This document shows positions 10,397 through 18,181 of a DNA stretch of 52,020 nucleotides, one piece after another. The stretch is taken from the NCBI GenBank assembly GCA_002340255.1, contig DDLS01000153.1, positions 1-52,020 on the forward strand. The letters are read 5' to 3'. This DNA is from Cyanobacteria bacterium UBA2566. Its GTDB lineage: Bacteria; Cyanobacteriota; Cyanobacteriia; Cyanobacteriales; Desertifilaceae. Position 1 is the first letter of the stretch. Each line of letters starts with the position of its first letter. The notes under the pieces are model-generated. The model did no database searches and was not told the DNA's origin. It worked only from the letters and a program-made list of their open reading frames with translations. A program made the translations under genes and the position numbers.

Positions 10397-10604
10397 GCAA
10401 AGATAGTCCACTCCAAATCAAGCTGGAACTGGTGGTTCCAGAGTCGATTAGCAACACTGTAACAGAATAGCTGAAGATTGCGATCGGCGATCGATGTGTA
10501 GCGGCTTCTTGGCTAACCATACCTTTGGCGATCATTAGGAGGCAAGTTACTCTGGGCCCCTTGTTAAGTTCAATCAAAGGCAACCTATAGGAGTTAATTA
10601 TTAA

Positions 10605-10671
10605 TGGAGCTAGGCAGAATCGAACTGAAGGTATTGTTTCTCAGCTAACGCCACTCAATAGCTAAAACCCC
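10605..10671 (-). pseudogene. Degenerate tRNA-like sequence
   Basis: Read on the minus strand, 67 nt end in TAGCTCCA with a T-loop-like TTCGATT. GGGGTTT at the 5' end pairs with TAGCTCC over six of seven positions, two of them G-U. A perfect 4-bp D stem GCTA/TAGC encloses a loop with the usual GG. The stretch between D stem and T loop is only 19 nt instead of about 28, so most of the anticodon arm is missing, and the T stem has only three good pairs. It is best read as a decayed tRNA or the leftover of an integration site. A functional tRNA is unlikely, and chance similarity is possible. Confidence 0.35.
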
Positions 10672-10796
10672 TGCCTTACATATGTCTCACGCACTGAACC
10701 TTGAAAATGTGTGAAAAGTGTGTGAAACATAGACACCTACATAAAGCAGACGTGGAGCCTGGTTAATGAATATTTTCACTCTAACCAAATTGACCC

Positions 10797-11094
10797 ATCC
10801 AAAATAGTAACAGCGATGAGAGAATGAGATTTATCGAAGCCTTTCATCGTCTTTTCCCTGATGCTGAAATTGCCTTCATCTGTGGAGACTGGGAGTTTAT
10901 CGGAAAGGCTTGGGTGGGATACTTGCGTAAGCGAGCCTTCTGTGGCTTTCCGGCTCAGGACTCGACAGAGCGATCATATTGAACACAAGGAAAAGTCCTT
11001 ACTAGCCCGAGTCCTCTTTTCTCATTTGAGAAAGGGTGAGTCTCAACAACTGCAAGGGGTCTGTCGGGTTTGGGGAATGAGAGTTTCGGTTAGG
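10797..11094 (+). pseudogene. IS4-family transposase remnant (frameshifted)
   Basis: Two frames join into one IS4-like transposase segment. Frame one (to a TGA at 10979) reads NSNSDERMRFIEAFHRLFPD, then AEIAFICGDWEFIGKAWVGY, matching the region around the second catalytic Asp of IS4 transposases. From about 10946 the homology moves to a neighbouring frame: FRLRTRQSDHIEHKEKSLL, then HLRKGESQQLQGVCRVWGMR. The N-terminal domain and the final catalytic Glu region are missing, so this is a decayed internal fragment. It differs in sequence from the IS4-type transposase at the right end of the window. The remaining sequence to 11248 shows nothing else. Confidence 0.75.
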
Positions 11095-11248
11095 GAAATA
11101 GCTATGGCTTCATATTCTCATGAGAAAAAGTGGCATTTCAAAATCTGCGATCTAGATATTGATAGAATTATCGATCGCATTGATAATTGGCACTCTTGCA
11201 ATAGCTTGTATGGCTGAGGTTCTAGGGTTAAACAGACTTCAGATTCCC

Positions 11249-11284
11249 AAAAAGAACAGAAAAAGGGAGTTATTAAGCTCCCCA
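11249..11284 (-). terminator. Rho-independent terminator of the PEP-CTERM gene
   Basis: On the minus strand GGGGAGCTTAATAACTCCC forms a 5-6 bp GC-rich stem with a short AT loop and is followed at once by a T-rich run (TTTTTCTGTTCTTTTT). It lies about 75 bases beyond the stop of the PEP-CTERM gene, the right place and orientation to end that transcript. Confidence 0.75.
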
Positions 11285-11359
11285 AGTTCTTCATATAGTT
11301 TAATTCGGAGGAAATCAGACTACCTGACTTGATGCATACCAGCTTCAACAGGACTTGAC

Positions 11360-12235
11360 CTAGGCATTCTTGCGGTGCTTGGAAGCAGCAACCAGACCGC
11401 CAATGGCAGCTAAACCGAGGAGAGTGGAAGGTTCGGGAACTTTAGCAGCAGGTTCGCCTACTTTGAACTTGAAGTTGCGGGTGAAGGAGAAGCCATCACC
11501 GGCATCAACTACACCAGATTGATAGGAACCTTGATCGAATTCACCTGCGGAACCGGGAGTACCAAAGCTGTAAGCGTAATTCCATTTTGTACCTCCGTCC
11601 AAGCTGTATTTAACGACTTCACTAGCCATCATTTGGGATAATACAGGGTAGAGTGGGTCGGCTACATTAAGTTGTAAACCGCTAGCGAAGGTGTTATGAC
11701 CGGCTAATTCAAAGGAGTATTCGCCATTGTTGCTCGTAACAGATTGAATGTTGGGGTCGCTCAAACGTTGGAAAACATTTTTGGTGGACAAGAGGGGGTT
11801 GTTGTTGATGCTCCATAAAAGAGCATTAGCAGAGGTAATACCCAAGGAATTGAACTGACTGCTGTAAGCGCTATAAATTCCGTTAGTCCAGGTAGTTCCG
11901 AGTCCACCTAACCAGTCAGCTTGACCGACGGAACCAAAGGTGATGCTGCCGTCGGTGAAGTTAGCGGTTAAGGTTGAGGGGGTTTCATTCGCCCAACCAT
12001 AGTCGATGTTGTCGTCTAGCTCAACATTACCTGTATTTCCCAGAGCTTCCATAATGGTTGCGTTGTCGTTGCTACCAGAAAGTTGAACTTGTCCGCCACC
12101 AATTTCTTGAAATACGCGAACATCTCCACTGGTGCTAACTCCAGTTAAAGTACCAGCGAATGCGGGAGTGCCGAGGACGCTAACACTAGCGACAACGGAA
12201 GCACCCATAGCGATTTTTTTTATAGTGTTAAACAT
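11360..12235 (-). CDS. PEP-CTERM sorting domain protein
   Basis: 291 residues. A signal peptide (MFNTIKKIAMGASVVASVSV, predicted cleavage after AFA near 27) leads a Ser/Thr/Asn-rich beta-type exported domain with no recognisable catalytic motif. The C-terminus is a classical PEP-CTERM signal: VPEPSTLLGLAAIGGLVAAS followed by the basic tail KHRKNA. In this pathway the tail is cut by an exosortase and the protein is released or attached at the cell surface, often in bacteria that make exopolysaccharide. It stands alone, with a terminator downstream and a 330-base upstream gap. Its specific role is unknown. Confidence 0.85.
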   Translation of the reverse strand: MFNTIKKIAMGASVVASVSVLGTPAFAGTLTGVSTSGDVRVFQEIGGGQVQLSGSNDNATIMEALGNTGNVELDDNIDYGWANETPSTLTANFTDGSITFGSVGQADWLGGLGTTWTNGIYSAYSSQFNSLGITSANALLWSINNNPLLSTKNVFQRLSDPNIQSVTSNNGEYSFELAGHNTFASGLQLNVADPLYPVLSQMMASEVVKYSLDGGTKWNYAYSFGTPGSAGEFDQGSYQSGVVDAGDGFSFTRNFKFKVGEPAAKVPEPSTLLGLAAIGGLVAASKHRKNA

Positions 12236-12567
12236 AATTTCAAGCTCCTAGAATTCTTAAGTGTGTTGTGTTGACTTGTAATCTTCAATAAGTTGTTGGG
12301 AACTTGCTATCCTCTGAACCGAGTCCCATCTTAAGTTGATGTTTGGGGAAGATATGTGACCGAGTTCACTAGAGTAACGTGATTGTTATTCTTTGGAGAA
12401 ACTCTATTTTCTTCCTCGCTTTGGGTGGCTCAGTTTGGGGAAGTTATTGCCTCGCAACTTGCTCCTATGATAGCCTCAAACCCTTGACCTATGGTGAAGT
12501 TAGGATGAAGATTACAACAAGTTTCTATAAAGTTTTCAAGGAACTTGAGATGCCATTTTCCGTATTT
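12236..12567. other. Intergenic stretch between PEP-CTERM gene and aminotransferase
   Basis: 332 bases. The part next to 12236 should hold the PEP-CTERM promoter and leader, with a purine-rich ribosome site just before its ATG on the minus strand. A plus-strand open frame begins at 12379 but runs antisense into the aminotransferase gene and has no family resemblance. No other feature is convincing. Confidence 0.5.
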
Positions 12568-13743
12568 CTACGATTGCAAAAACTGGCCGATCCGAACGGC
12601 TGCCTGTTGGAGAATGTGGGGGTCATGGACGAGGGCAAAACGGACAAATCCCTCTCCAGAAGGGCCAAAACCGGCTCCAGGAGAGGCTGCTACCCCTGCA
12701 GTTTCCACGAGTTGGGTGCAAAATTCGACTGAGTGTTTTTCCCATTTTTTCGGTAATTTAGCCCAGACAAACATAGTAGCAGCGGAGGGAGAAATCAGCC
12801 AACCGATGTCGTCCATGGCGCTAATAAAGGCATCTCGACGCTGTTGAAAGCGGTTAATCGTAGACTGAATATGGGTTTGGGAGCCTTGGAGGGCGGCGAT
12901 CGCCCCATTAAAGATGCCTTGGTACTGATTAAAGTCTACCACTGCCTTGACTTGGCGCAATCCAGCTATCAACTGGGGATTGCCGATCGCATAACCCACC
13001 CGAAATCCACCCATACTATAGGTTTTGGAGAACGAGAACAATTCGATGGAGATCGCCTTATCGGGGTCTGCTTGTAGGACGGAAGGGGACGCAGGTTTGC
13101 CATCAAAGACAAATTCGGCATAGGGTGCATCGTGGACGAGGGCGATATTGTGGCGCAAGCATAGGTCTACTGCATCTTTGAAGAAGGATAAGGGCGCAGT
13201 GGCGGAAGTCGGATTATGGGGATAGTTGAGAACCATCATCCGCGCTTTGTCTAAAACAGATGGGGGAATATCGCTAAAGTTGGGTAAAAATCCATTCTCT
13301 TCTCGCAACGGGAGAGTGTAAAGTTCTCCCCCGGCAAAGCAAACGCCACCATAGTGAGAGGGATAGCCCGGATCGAGCAAAATAGCGATATCTCCGGGGT
13401 TAAGGATGGCTAGAGGAAGGTGAGCGGTTCCTTCTTGAGAACCAATTAAAGCCAGGACTTCGGTTTCTGGATCGACAGGAATATTGTATTTATTGGTGTA
13501 CCACTTCGCACAGGCTTGTCGAAACGGGAGGGTACTGTTGAACAGTTGATAGCCGTGGGTGCGGGTATCGGGGAGAGTTTGGGCGATCGCCTCTATCACC
13601 TGGGGGGCAGTGGGTTGATCGGACGATCCCAAGGATAAATCAATGACTTCTAAACCAGCAGCTCTAGCTTTCCCTTTGCCGCGATCCATATCGGCAAAGA
13701 CATTATGTTCAAACGATTTGAGGCGATCGGCAAAACGAATCAT
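12568..13743 (-). CDS. PLP-dependent aminotransferase, LL-diaminopimelate/aspartate aminotransferase type
   Basis: About 391 residues of class I/II, fold-type I aminotransferase. The PLP-binding lysine lies in SFSKTYSMGGFRVGYAIG; NYPHNPTSA and HDAPYAEF hold the cofactor-contacting Asn, Asp and Tyr; GFVRFALV carries the substrate-carboxylate Arg. The sequence looks like the cyanobacterial enzymes annotated as LL-diaminopimelate aminotransferase, which would place it in lysine and peptidoglycan precursor synthesis, but the substrate cannot be fixed by eye. The ATG at 13743 (MIRFADRL) is preferred. The longer frame to 13791 would read through a G-rich microrepeat and overlap trxA. Confidence 0.85.
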   Translation of the reverse strand: MIRFADRLKSFEHNVFADMDRGKGKARAAGLEVIDLSLGSSDQPTAPQVIEAIAQTLPDTRTHGYQLFNSTLPFRQACAKWYTNKYNIPVDPETEVLALIGSQEGTAHLPLAILNPGDIAILLDPGYPSHYGGVCFAGGELYTLPLREENGFLPNFSDIPPSVLDKARMMVLNYPHNPTSATAPLSFFKDAVDLCLRHNIALVHDAPYAEFVFDGKPASPSVLQADPDKAISIELFSFSKTYSMGGFRVGYAIGNPQLIAGLRQVKAVVDFNQYQGIFNGAIAALQGSQTHIQSTINRFQQRRDAFISAMDDIGWLISPSAATMFVWAKLPKKWEKHSVEFCTQLVETAGVAASPGAGFGPSGEGFVRFALVHDPHILQQAAVRIGQFLQS

Positions 13744-13748
13744 GAGGT

Positions 13749-13774
13749 AGGGAATGGGGGGATGGGGGGATGGG
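13749..13774. repeat. G-rich 8-bp microrepeat
   Basis: About three copies of an 8-base unit of the form GGATGGGG (first copy GGAATGGG) fill the 31-base gap between the thioredoxin stop and the aminotransferase start. On the transcribed strand it becomes a C-rich leader just before the aminotransferase ATG, replacing the usual purine-rich ribosome site. Similar units occur at 45154-45184 and 47381-47413. Confidence 0.75.
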
Positions 13775-14098
13775 TTACAGGTGAGGTTCAATCATTTCCA
13801 CTAATTGTTGTTTGGTGAGTGCCCCTTCGCCAGAAGCAATCAGCTCTCCAGATTTGAATAGGCGTAGTCCCGGAACGCCTTCTACTTTATATTTATCTAC
13901 TGCTTTAGGATTGGGGTCTACTTCCATTTTTACGACTTTGAGGCGATCGCCATATTCGCTGGCAATTTGATTAATCGAAGGAGTCACCAAGCGACAAGGG
14001 CCGCACCAATTCGCCCAAAAGTATACTAGCACAGACTTAGAGGCTTCGAGGACTTGAGATTGAAATTGATCGTCGGTAATCGTAATTGGGGTACTCAT
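13775..14098 (-). CDS. Thioredoxin
   Basis: 107 residues. A complete thioredoxin fold with the active site WANWCGPCR at about 28-36, the buried Asp/Lys region replaced by the family variant VKMEVDPNP, and the cis-proline loop GVPGLRLF. It reduces protein disulfides in the cytoplasm. The ATG at 14098 (MSTPITITDD) gives the normal length; an upstream GTG or ATG would add a Cys-rich tail not seen in the family. The aminotransferase gene follows 31 bases downstream on the same strand, so the two are probably co-transcribed. Confidence 0.93.
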   Translation of the reverse strand: MSTPITITDDQFQSQVLEASKSVLVYFWANWCGPCRLVTPSINQIASEYGDRLKVVKMEVDPNPKAVDKYKVEGVPGLRLFKSGELIASGEGALTKQQLVEMIEPHL

Positions 14099-14205
14099 AA
14101 AACAATCACAGCAGTTCTGGAAACGACCCATTTTAAGTTAGGTTAGGTTATTATACCCCGATCCGGGACTTTCTTTTTAATCAACTAAAATTAGAGCTTC
14201 TTTCC

Positions 14206-15108
14206 ATGAATCCTATTGTTGCCTCTGAGCTGAACACGTTTACCGAAGAGACATCTATCCGTACGATCCAAGCGCTCCAAGAGGAGGCGATCGCCACTCC
14301 TTTAAGTCCCGAACCCATTGTTACGTCCTATCTCCATGAAGGCAACGACGGTACTCCAATTGTATTATTGCCTGGGTTTGATAGTTCGGTGTTAGAGTTT
14401 CGGCGGTTACTCCCTCTGCTAGCGGAACATCAGGAGACTTGGGCGATCGATTTATTCGGGTTTGGGTTCACTGAAAGACGGCCCAATTTACCCGTGAATC
14501 CAGAAGCGATTAAGGTTCATTTACATTCAGTTTGGCAAACTCTAATTCAAAAACCGATGATTTTAGTCGGCGTTTCTATGGGAGGTGCAACGGCGATCGA
14601 TTTTAGCCTTAGCTATCCCGAAGCCGTAGAACAGTTAGTGTTAATTGATAGTGCTGGATTTGCTAACGGTCAGGCTATTACCGCACAATGGTTAAAACCT
14701 CTCGTCTATGGGGCAGCTAAATTTTTACGTCAATCTTGGGTTAGACAGTCTGTTGCAGTCCAAGCCTATTATGATCGCAAATGGGCTTCTGTTGATGCTC
14801 GGCTCTGTGGGGCACTGCATTTAAAGATGCCTTATTGGACAGAAGCGATGGTCAGTTTTACCCTCAGTGGTGGCTACAATAATATGGCTGATAAAGTTGG
14901 GAAAGTTACCCATCCGACACTGATTTTATGGGGAGAGGGCGATCGCATCCTCGGTACTGCTGATGCAGCCAAATTCCAGAAGGCCATCCCCCAGGCTAAA
15001 CTGATTTGGATCGAGCAGTCTGGCCATACCCCCCACTTAGAACAACCGCAAAAAACTGCCGAACTGATTTTAGAACACTGTAGCCAACCCTCCTTACGCT
15101 TGAGATGA
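14206..15108 (+). CDS. Alpha/beta hydrolase
   Basis: 300 residues of single-domain alpha/beta hydrolase fold. The oxyanion strand is TPIVLLPGFDSS, the nucleophile elbow GVSMGGATA (Ser at about 125), the acid probably lies in LILWGEGDRIL, and the catalytic His in SGHTPHLEQP near 274. No signal peptide. The family covers esterases, haloperoxidase-like enzymes and C-C hydrolases, so the substrate is open. It is divergent from trxA with a 107-base gap holding both promoters. Confidence 0.85.
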   Translation: MNPIVASELNTFTEETSIRTIQALQEEAIATPLSPEPIVTSYLHEGNDGTPIVLLPGFDSSVLEFRRLLPLLAEHQETWAIDLFGFGFTERRPNLPVNPEAIKVHLHSVWQTLIQKPMILVGVSMGGATAIDFSLSYPEAVEQLVLIDSAGFANGQAITAQWLKPLVYGAAKFLRQSWVRQSVAVQAYYDRKWASVDARLCGALHLKMPYWTEAMVSFTLSGGYNNMADKVGKVTHPTLILWGEGDRILGTADAAKFQKAIPQAKLIWIEQSGHTPHLEQPQKTAELILEHCSQPSLRLR

Positions 15109-15207
15109 AGATGAAGATTAAGCTGCAAACTTTGCACTCAACTACCGTGGCGATCGCCCCAACTGTAATAAAATAGAATATCAATTCTACTCAACCGCCC
15201 TCTTGTC

Positions 15208-16104
15208 GTGACGCGCCAACCCCACGATCAATTTGCCAAGCAGTACCTCAAAGAACTGCTCGAACCCCTGGGAGAAGTAGAAATTAGCCAGGAAATTCCA
15301 GGGGAAACTCTGGCTATTGACCTGATCTTCGAGCCATCCCCTAAACCGCCAAACAACCCTCCAGCCTTGGGTTTACTCTCTCAACTCGCTTCTACGCCTT
15401 GTTTACTAGAACCCTATCGCAATTGTCCCAGCAACCCAGAAATTCGCAACTGTATTCTCAAGCTGTTCCATGTCCATGCAGAACTGCAACGTCAAGCCAA
15501 ACGGGAACAGCGAACCCTGGAGGAAGAGCAATTACCTCGACTATGGATTTTAACGCCAACTGTTTCTGAGAGAGTATTAGAAGGATTAGCTGCTCGTCCT
15601 GACTTAAAAAAATGGTGTGCAGGAGTGTATCTTTTAGGAGAAACCCTCAAAGCGGGTATTATTGCTATCAACCAACTGCTGGAAATCTCAGAAACCCTAT
15701 GGTTAAGGCTGTTGGGGAAAGGAGGAACTCAGAAAAGAGCCATTGAACAAGTGCTAGAGTTACCGAGAGAACATCCTCAACGGCAAAATATTCTACAGTT
15801 AGTGGGAATATGGCGGATTAATGTTGCCAGTAAAATAGAGTTAGAAACAGAAGAAAGGGAGTTGATTATGGAATTATCACCAGCGTATCTACAATGGCGA
15901 GAAGATACTCTACAAGAAGGACTTCAACAGGGTCAGCGCTTGATGATTGAAGCCTTATTGCGAACTCGGTTTGGTGAGTTGGATGAGGCACTTTTGGGCA
16001 TCATTAACTCTTTGTTGGTGTTATCTCCGGATGAGTTTATGCCTTTGTGTTTGCAGTTATCCCGTGAGGAGTTGTTGGAGCGATTTGGCGATCGCCAACC
16101 TTGA
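15208..16104 (+). CDS. Rpn/DUF4351-type protein (putative PD-(D/E)XK nuclease family)
   Basis: 298 residues starting at GTG. The N-terminus (HDQFAKQYLKELLEPLGEVE, then PGETLAIDLIFEPSP) resembles cyanobacterial Rpn-like proteins with a PD-(D/E)XK nuclease core; the ID in LAIDLIF would be the metal-binding Asp. The middle is helical. The C-terminus (GQRLMIEALLRTRFGELDEA, then LLVLSPDEFMPLCLQLSREE) looks like the DUF4351 helical domain. Such genes are multicopy in cyanobacteria and some relatives promote recombination by DNA cleavage; activity here is unproven. It lies 70 bases upstream of the HEAT/FtsK/GIY-YIG module but seems a separate unit. Confidence 0.65.
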   Translation: MTRQPHDQFAKQYLKELLEPLGEVEISQEIPGETLAIDLIFEPSPKPPNNPPALGLLSQLASTPCLLEPYRNCPSNPEIRNCILKLFHVHAELQRQAKREQRTLEEEQLPRLWILTPTVSERVLEGLAARPDLKKWCAGVYLLGETLKAGIIAINQLLEISETLWLRLLGKGGTQKRAIEQVLELPREHPQRQNILQLVGIWRINVASKIELETEERELIMELSPAYLQWREDTLQEGLQQGQRLMIEALLRTRFGELDEALLGIINSLLVLSPDEFMPLCLQLSREELLERFGDRQP

Positions 16105-16174
16105 CAGCCAACTAAACTGAGACTTATTCTATACTCTAGGGTAAGCTACTGAATATACACCCAGGTGTAGAGCC

Positions 16175-17236
16175 ATGGACTTCTCAGAGATTCAGCCGGT
16201 ATCGCTCAACTCCCATCTTGGGCAACCAATTTCGATTAATAATGCTGCCGATCTCAGTCTGTGCTTTAACAGTATGGCTAATGTGGGCGATCGTGTCGAG
16301 ATGTTCTTCTCCATTGCCGAAAACGACCCCGAAGCAGCCATCCCATACTTTATCACCCTGATTCGTAACTCAACTAAGGCTCCTATTAAAGCATTAGCCA
16401 TTCAGAGTTTGGGTAAAGTGCCTCGAGCTTACAAGCAACTATTAGCCTCCTGTGCCTCTCAAGAAAGCCAAGATTTATTAAAGCTCCTATGTACGGAAGC
16501 TCAAAGTCGAAAAAGCGATCTCACTGCCTGGGCTGCCTTAGAAGCATTAAGGGAAATAGGATTTTCTCCAGATCATATAGAGCATCCAGAAGGAGGTAAT
16601 TTATCTGAGCCTCCCAGACGACTTCAAAATGAAATTTTAGATCGAAAATTTGAAGAGATAACAAGAACTACGCAGTTCAGTACAAGAGGGCGACTTACTG
16701 CTGAATGTGAAAGATTATTAGAGTTTTGGTCTTACGGGCCGATATCAGAACTTTTCAACGGACAGATGAGCGATTACACTTACATTAGTGTTGTTCGAGG
16801 AGTCCTTCACCTTACTCAAATTCGAGGAGTCGAGCTAGGATTGGCTTCTAGTAACGCTACTGTTAGGGAAGAAGCGTTCGTGAAAACTGAGCAAATATTT
16901 CGCTCGTACTCTGATTCTGGAGATCGAGATTTCCAGAAAACCTTGGGCAATCAACTGAAGATGCGTTTCTTGAAAGAAAGCACCAGCAAAGATAGCGATC
17001 TTGAAAAGCTGACTCAGGCGATTTTGTTTGACGAACCCATGCCAATCAACGCTCAAACTTTAGATCTATCGAGAATGGTGATAACAGACATGGAAAATAG
17101 CATAGCTTTGCTTAAGGAGCGATGCTACGATCTATCCGCGATGTTTACATCAGGGATAGAAGTTTCAAGCAATCCTTCTTTGAATAGCTTTTTGAGAGCA
17201 AGAAAAGACGATCGCCTCAAAGAACCGAATTTGTAG
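16175..17236 (+). CDS. HEAT-like helical protein, first gene of the FtsK/GIY-YIG module
   Basis: 353 residues, no named family recognised. Residues about 45-140 look like short HEAT or armadillo repeats (PEAAIPYFITLIRNSTKAPI; KALAIQSLGKVP; AWAALEALREIGF). The rest is mixed helical. No signal peptide or membrane helix. The frame ends at a TAG (17234-17236) but stays open and protein-like beyond it, into the coiled coil of the next gene. The two may therefore be one 597-codon gene broken by, or recoded at, this stop. It is first in a same-strand run leading to an FtsK-type ATPase and a GIY-YIG nuclease, so a scaffold or sensor role is inferred. Confidence 0.65.
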   Translation: MDFSEIQPVSLNSHLGQPISINNAADLSLCFNSMANVGDRVEMFFSIAENDPEAAIPYFITLIRNSTKAPIKALAIQSLGKVPRAYKQLLASCASQESQDLLKLLCTEAQSRKSDLTAWAALEALREIGFSPDHIEHPEGGNLSEPPRRLQNEILDRKFEEITRTTQFSTRGRLTAECERLLEFWSYGPISELFNGQMSDYTYISVVRGVLHLTQIRGVELGLASSNATVREEAFVKTEQIFRSYSDSGDRDFQKTLGNQLKMRFLKESTSKDSDLEKLTQAILFDEPMPINAQTLDLSRMVITDMENSIALLKERCYDLSAMFTSGIEVSSNPSLNSFLRARKDDRLKEPNL

Positions 17237-17338
17237 ATCGACAAACTGCAACAGCAAATTCAGTTAGTCAAGCAGGAACAAGATAAAATCGATCGTAATA
17301 TATCCCTATTCAATGAAGTACTCAATAATTTTCGTGAA

Positions 17339-17965
17339 GTGGATTGGCTTTCGGTTTTCCTGAATAAACTCAACTCTGCATATAGGCAGTTCTCAAATTT
17401 AGGTTCAATGCCCCAAAATTATCAAGACTTGCAGCAATTCTCAACCCAGTTGACTAACTTGAAAAACAATTTAGTTAATGATATGGCAGCACTGAGGCGA
17501 GATATACAAGGAGAAATCGATCGAGGAACTAATTATCTGAAAGCTCGGGAGAAGTTCAGTGGTTGGGGCTGGATTGTATCTGGATTAATTATTTTAATTA
17601 TGGTAGCGTGGATATCAAATGCAGGCATTTATAGCTCCAATAGTTCTTCACGGTCATCGAGCAATCAAATACAGAGAGGGGCAGCATGGTACGAAACAGG
17701 TTATCCTAAACAACAGTGCGGCCATTCCTCAAGCAGTAATAATTGCTGGCATCCAGTTTTCATAACCTATACTAGCTCTAACTGGAATAAGATCGTTCGC
17801 AACTGTAGAGATGTTCCTAATGCTCAAAGCCAGTCTACCGCTAGAGAAAGAGGCAAAATTCAAATCGCGTCATTTAATAATTCTACTGATGCAGAGGGAT
17901 TTGCCAAGTTTATGGATCGGTATTACTCAGGAGATTCTTGGATTGGAGAAACAAAATGCTACTAA
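17339..17965 (+). CDS. Coiled-coil, single-pass membrane protein of the module
   Basis: 208 residues from a GTG, with no recognised family. Before the GTG, 34 sense codons after the upstream TAG encode a heptad-like stretch (KLQQQIQLVKQEQDKIDRNI), in the same frame as the previous gene and without a start codon, so the true N-terminus may be further upstream or fused. Within the frame: a coiled coil to about residue 75, a membrane helix (WIVSGLIILIMVAWI, about 78-92), then a Ser/Asn-rich domain with four Cys (QQCGHSS, NNCWH, RNCRD, TKCY) likely outside the cytoplasm. The IDRNISL motif recurs in the next small protein, hinting at shared partners. Confidence 0.6.
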   Translation: MDWLSVFLNKLNSAYRQFSNLGSMPQNYQDLQQFSTQLTNLKNNLVNDMAALRRDIQGEIDRGTNYLKAREKFSGWGWIVSGLIILIMVAWISNAGIYSSNSSSRSSSNQIQRGAAWYETGYPKQQCGHSSSSNNCWHPVFITYTSSNWNKIVRNCRDVPNAQSQSTARERGKIQIASFNNSTDAEGFAKFMDRYYSGDSWIGETKCY

Positions 17966-18010
17966 GCCTCATGTAGTCAAAAAGATTAAGTTAGCTCTGG
18001 AATTTAGATA

Positions 18011-18181
18011 ATGTCTCCTGTATACTTTTTTGCTTTTGGTTTAATCTTCGTTGGTTTCTTCAAATTTCTTATCGCATCCGGAGATAGGAACAAAAAAGAG
18101 CAAGAAATAGCAATGCTATCTCAAAAGCTTGAGAAACTAGATCGTAATATATCTCTATTGAATGATAGATGGAAGCCATGA
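18011..18181 (+). CDS. 56-residue membrane-anchored coiled-coil peptide
   Basis: A small open frame with an N-terminal membrane helix (VYFFAFGLIFVGFFKFLI) followed by a charged coiled coil (KEQEIAMLSQKLEKLDRNIS). Its TGA overlaps the ATG of the FtsK-like gene as ATGA, the hallmark of translational coupling, which argues that it is real. The segment KLDRNISLLND closely matches KIDRNISLFNE in the coiled coil upstream of the preceding gene's GTG, so the two may heterodimerise. Function is unknown. It would be missed by a length cut-off. Confidence 0.65.
   Translation: MSPVYFFAFGLIFVGFFKFLIASGDRNKKEQEIAMLSQKLEKLDRNISLLNDRWKP

Noticed and set aside
10263..10583. Minus-strand frame of 106 codons at the start of the glycosyltransferase
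   Set aside because: Mostly antiphase to the real gene, no family resemblance and no ribosome site; a shadow frame.
12379..12732. Plus-strand frame with a hydrophobic N-terminus (MIVILWRNSIFFLALGGSVW)
   Set aside because: The rest is antisense to the aminotransferase gene and shows no protein-like pattern; probably chance.
15208..16104. Rpn/DUF4351 gene as part of the FtsK/GIY-YIG module
   Set aside because: It is on the same strand and only 70 bases away, but it has its own GTG start, no overlap, and belongs to a widely scattered family; inclusion is unsupported.
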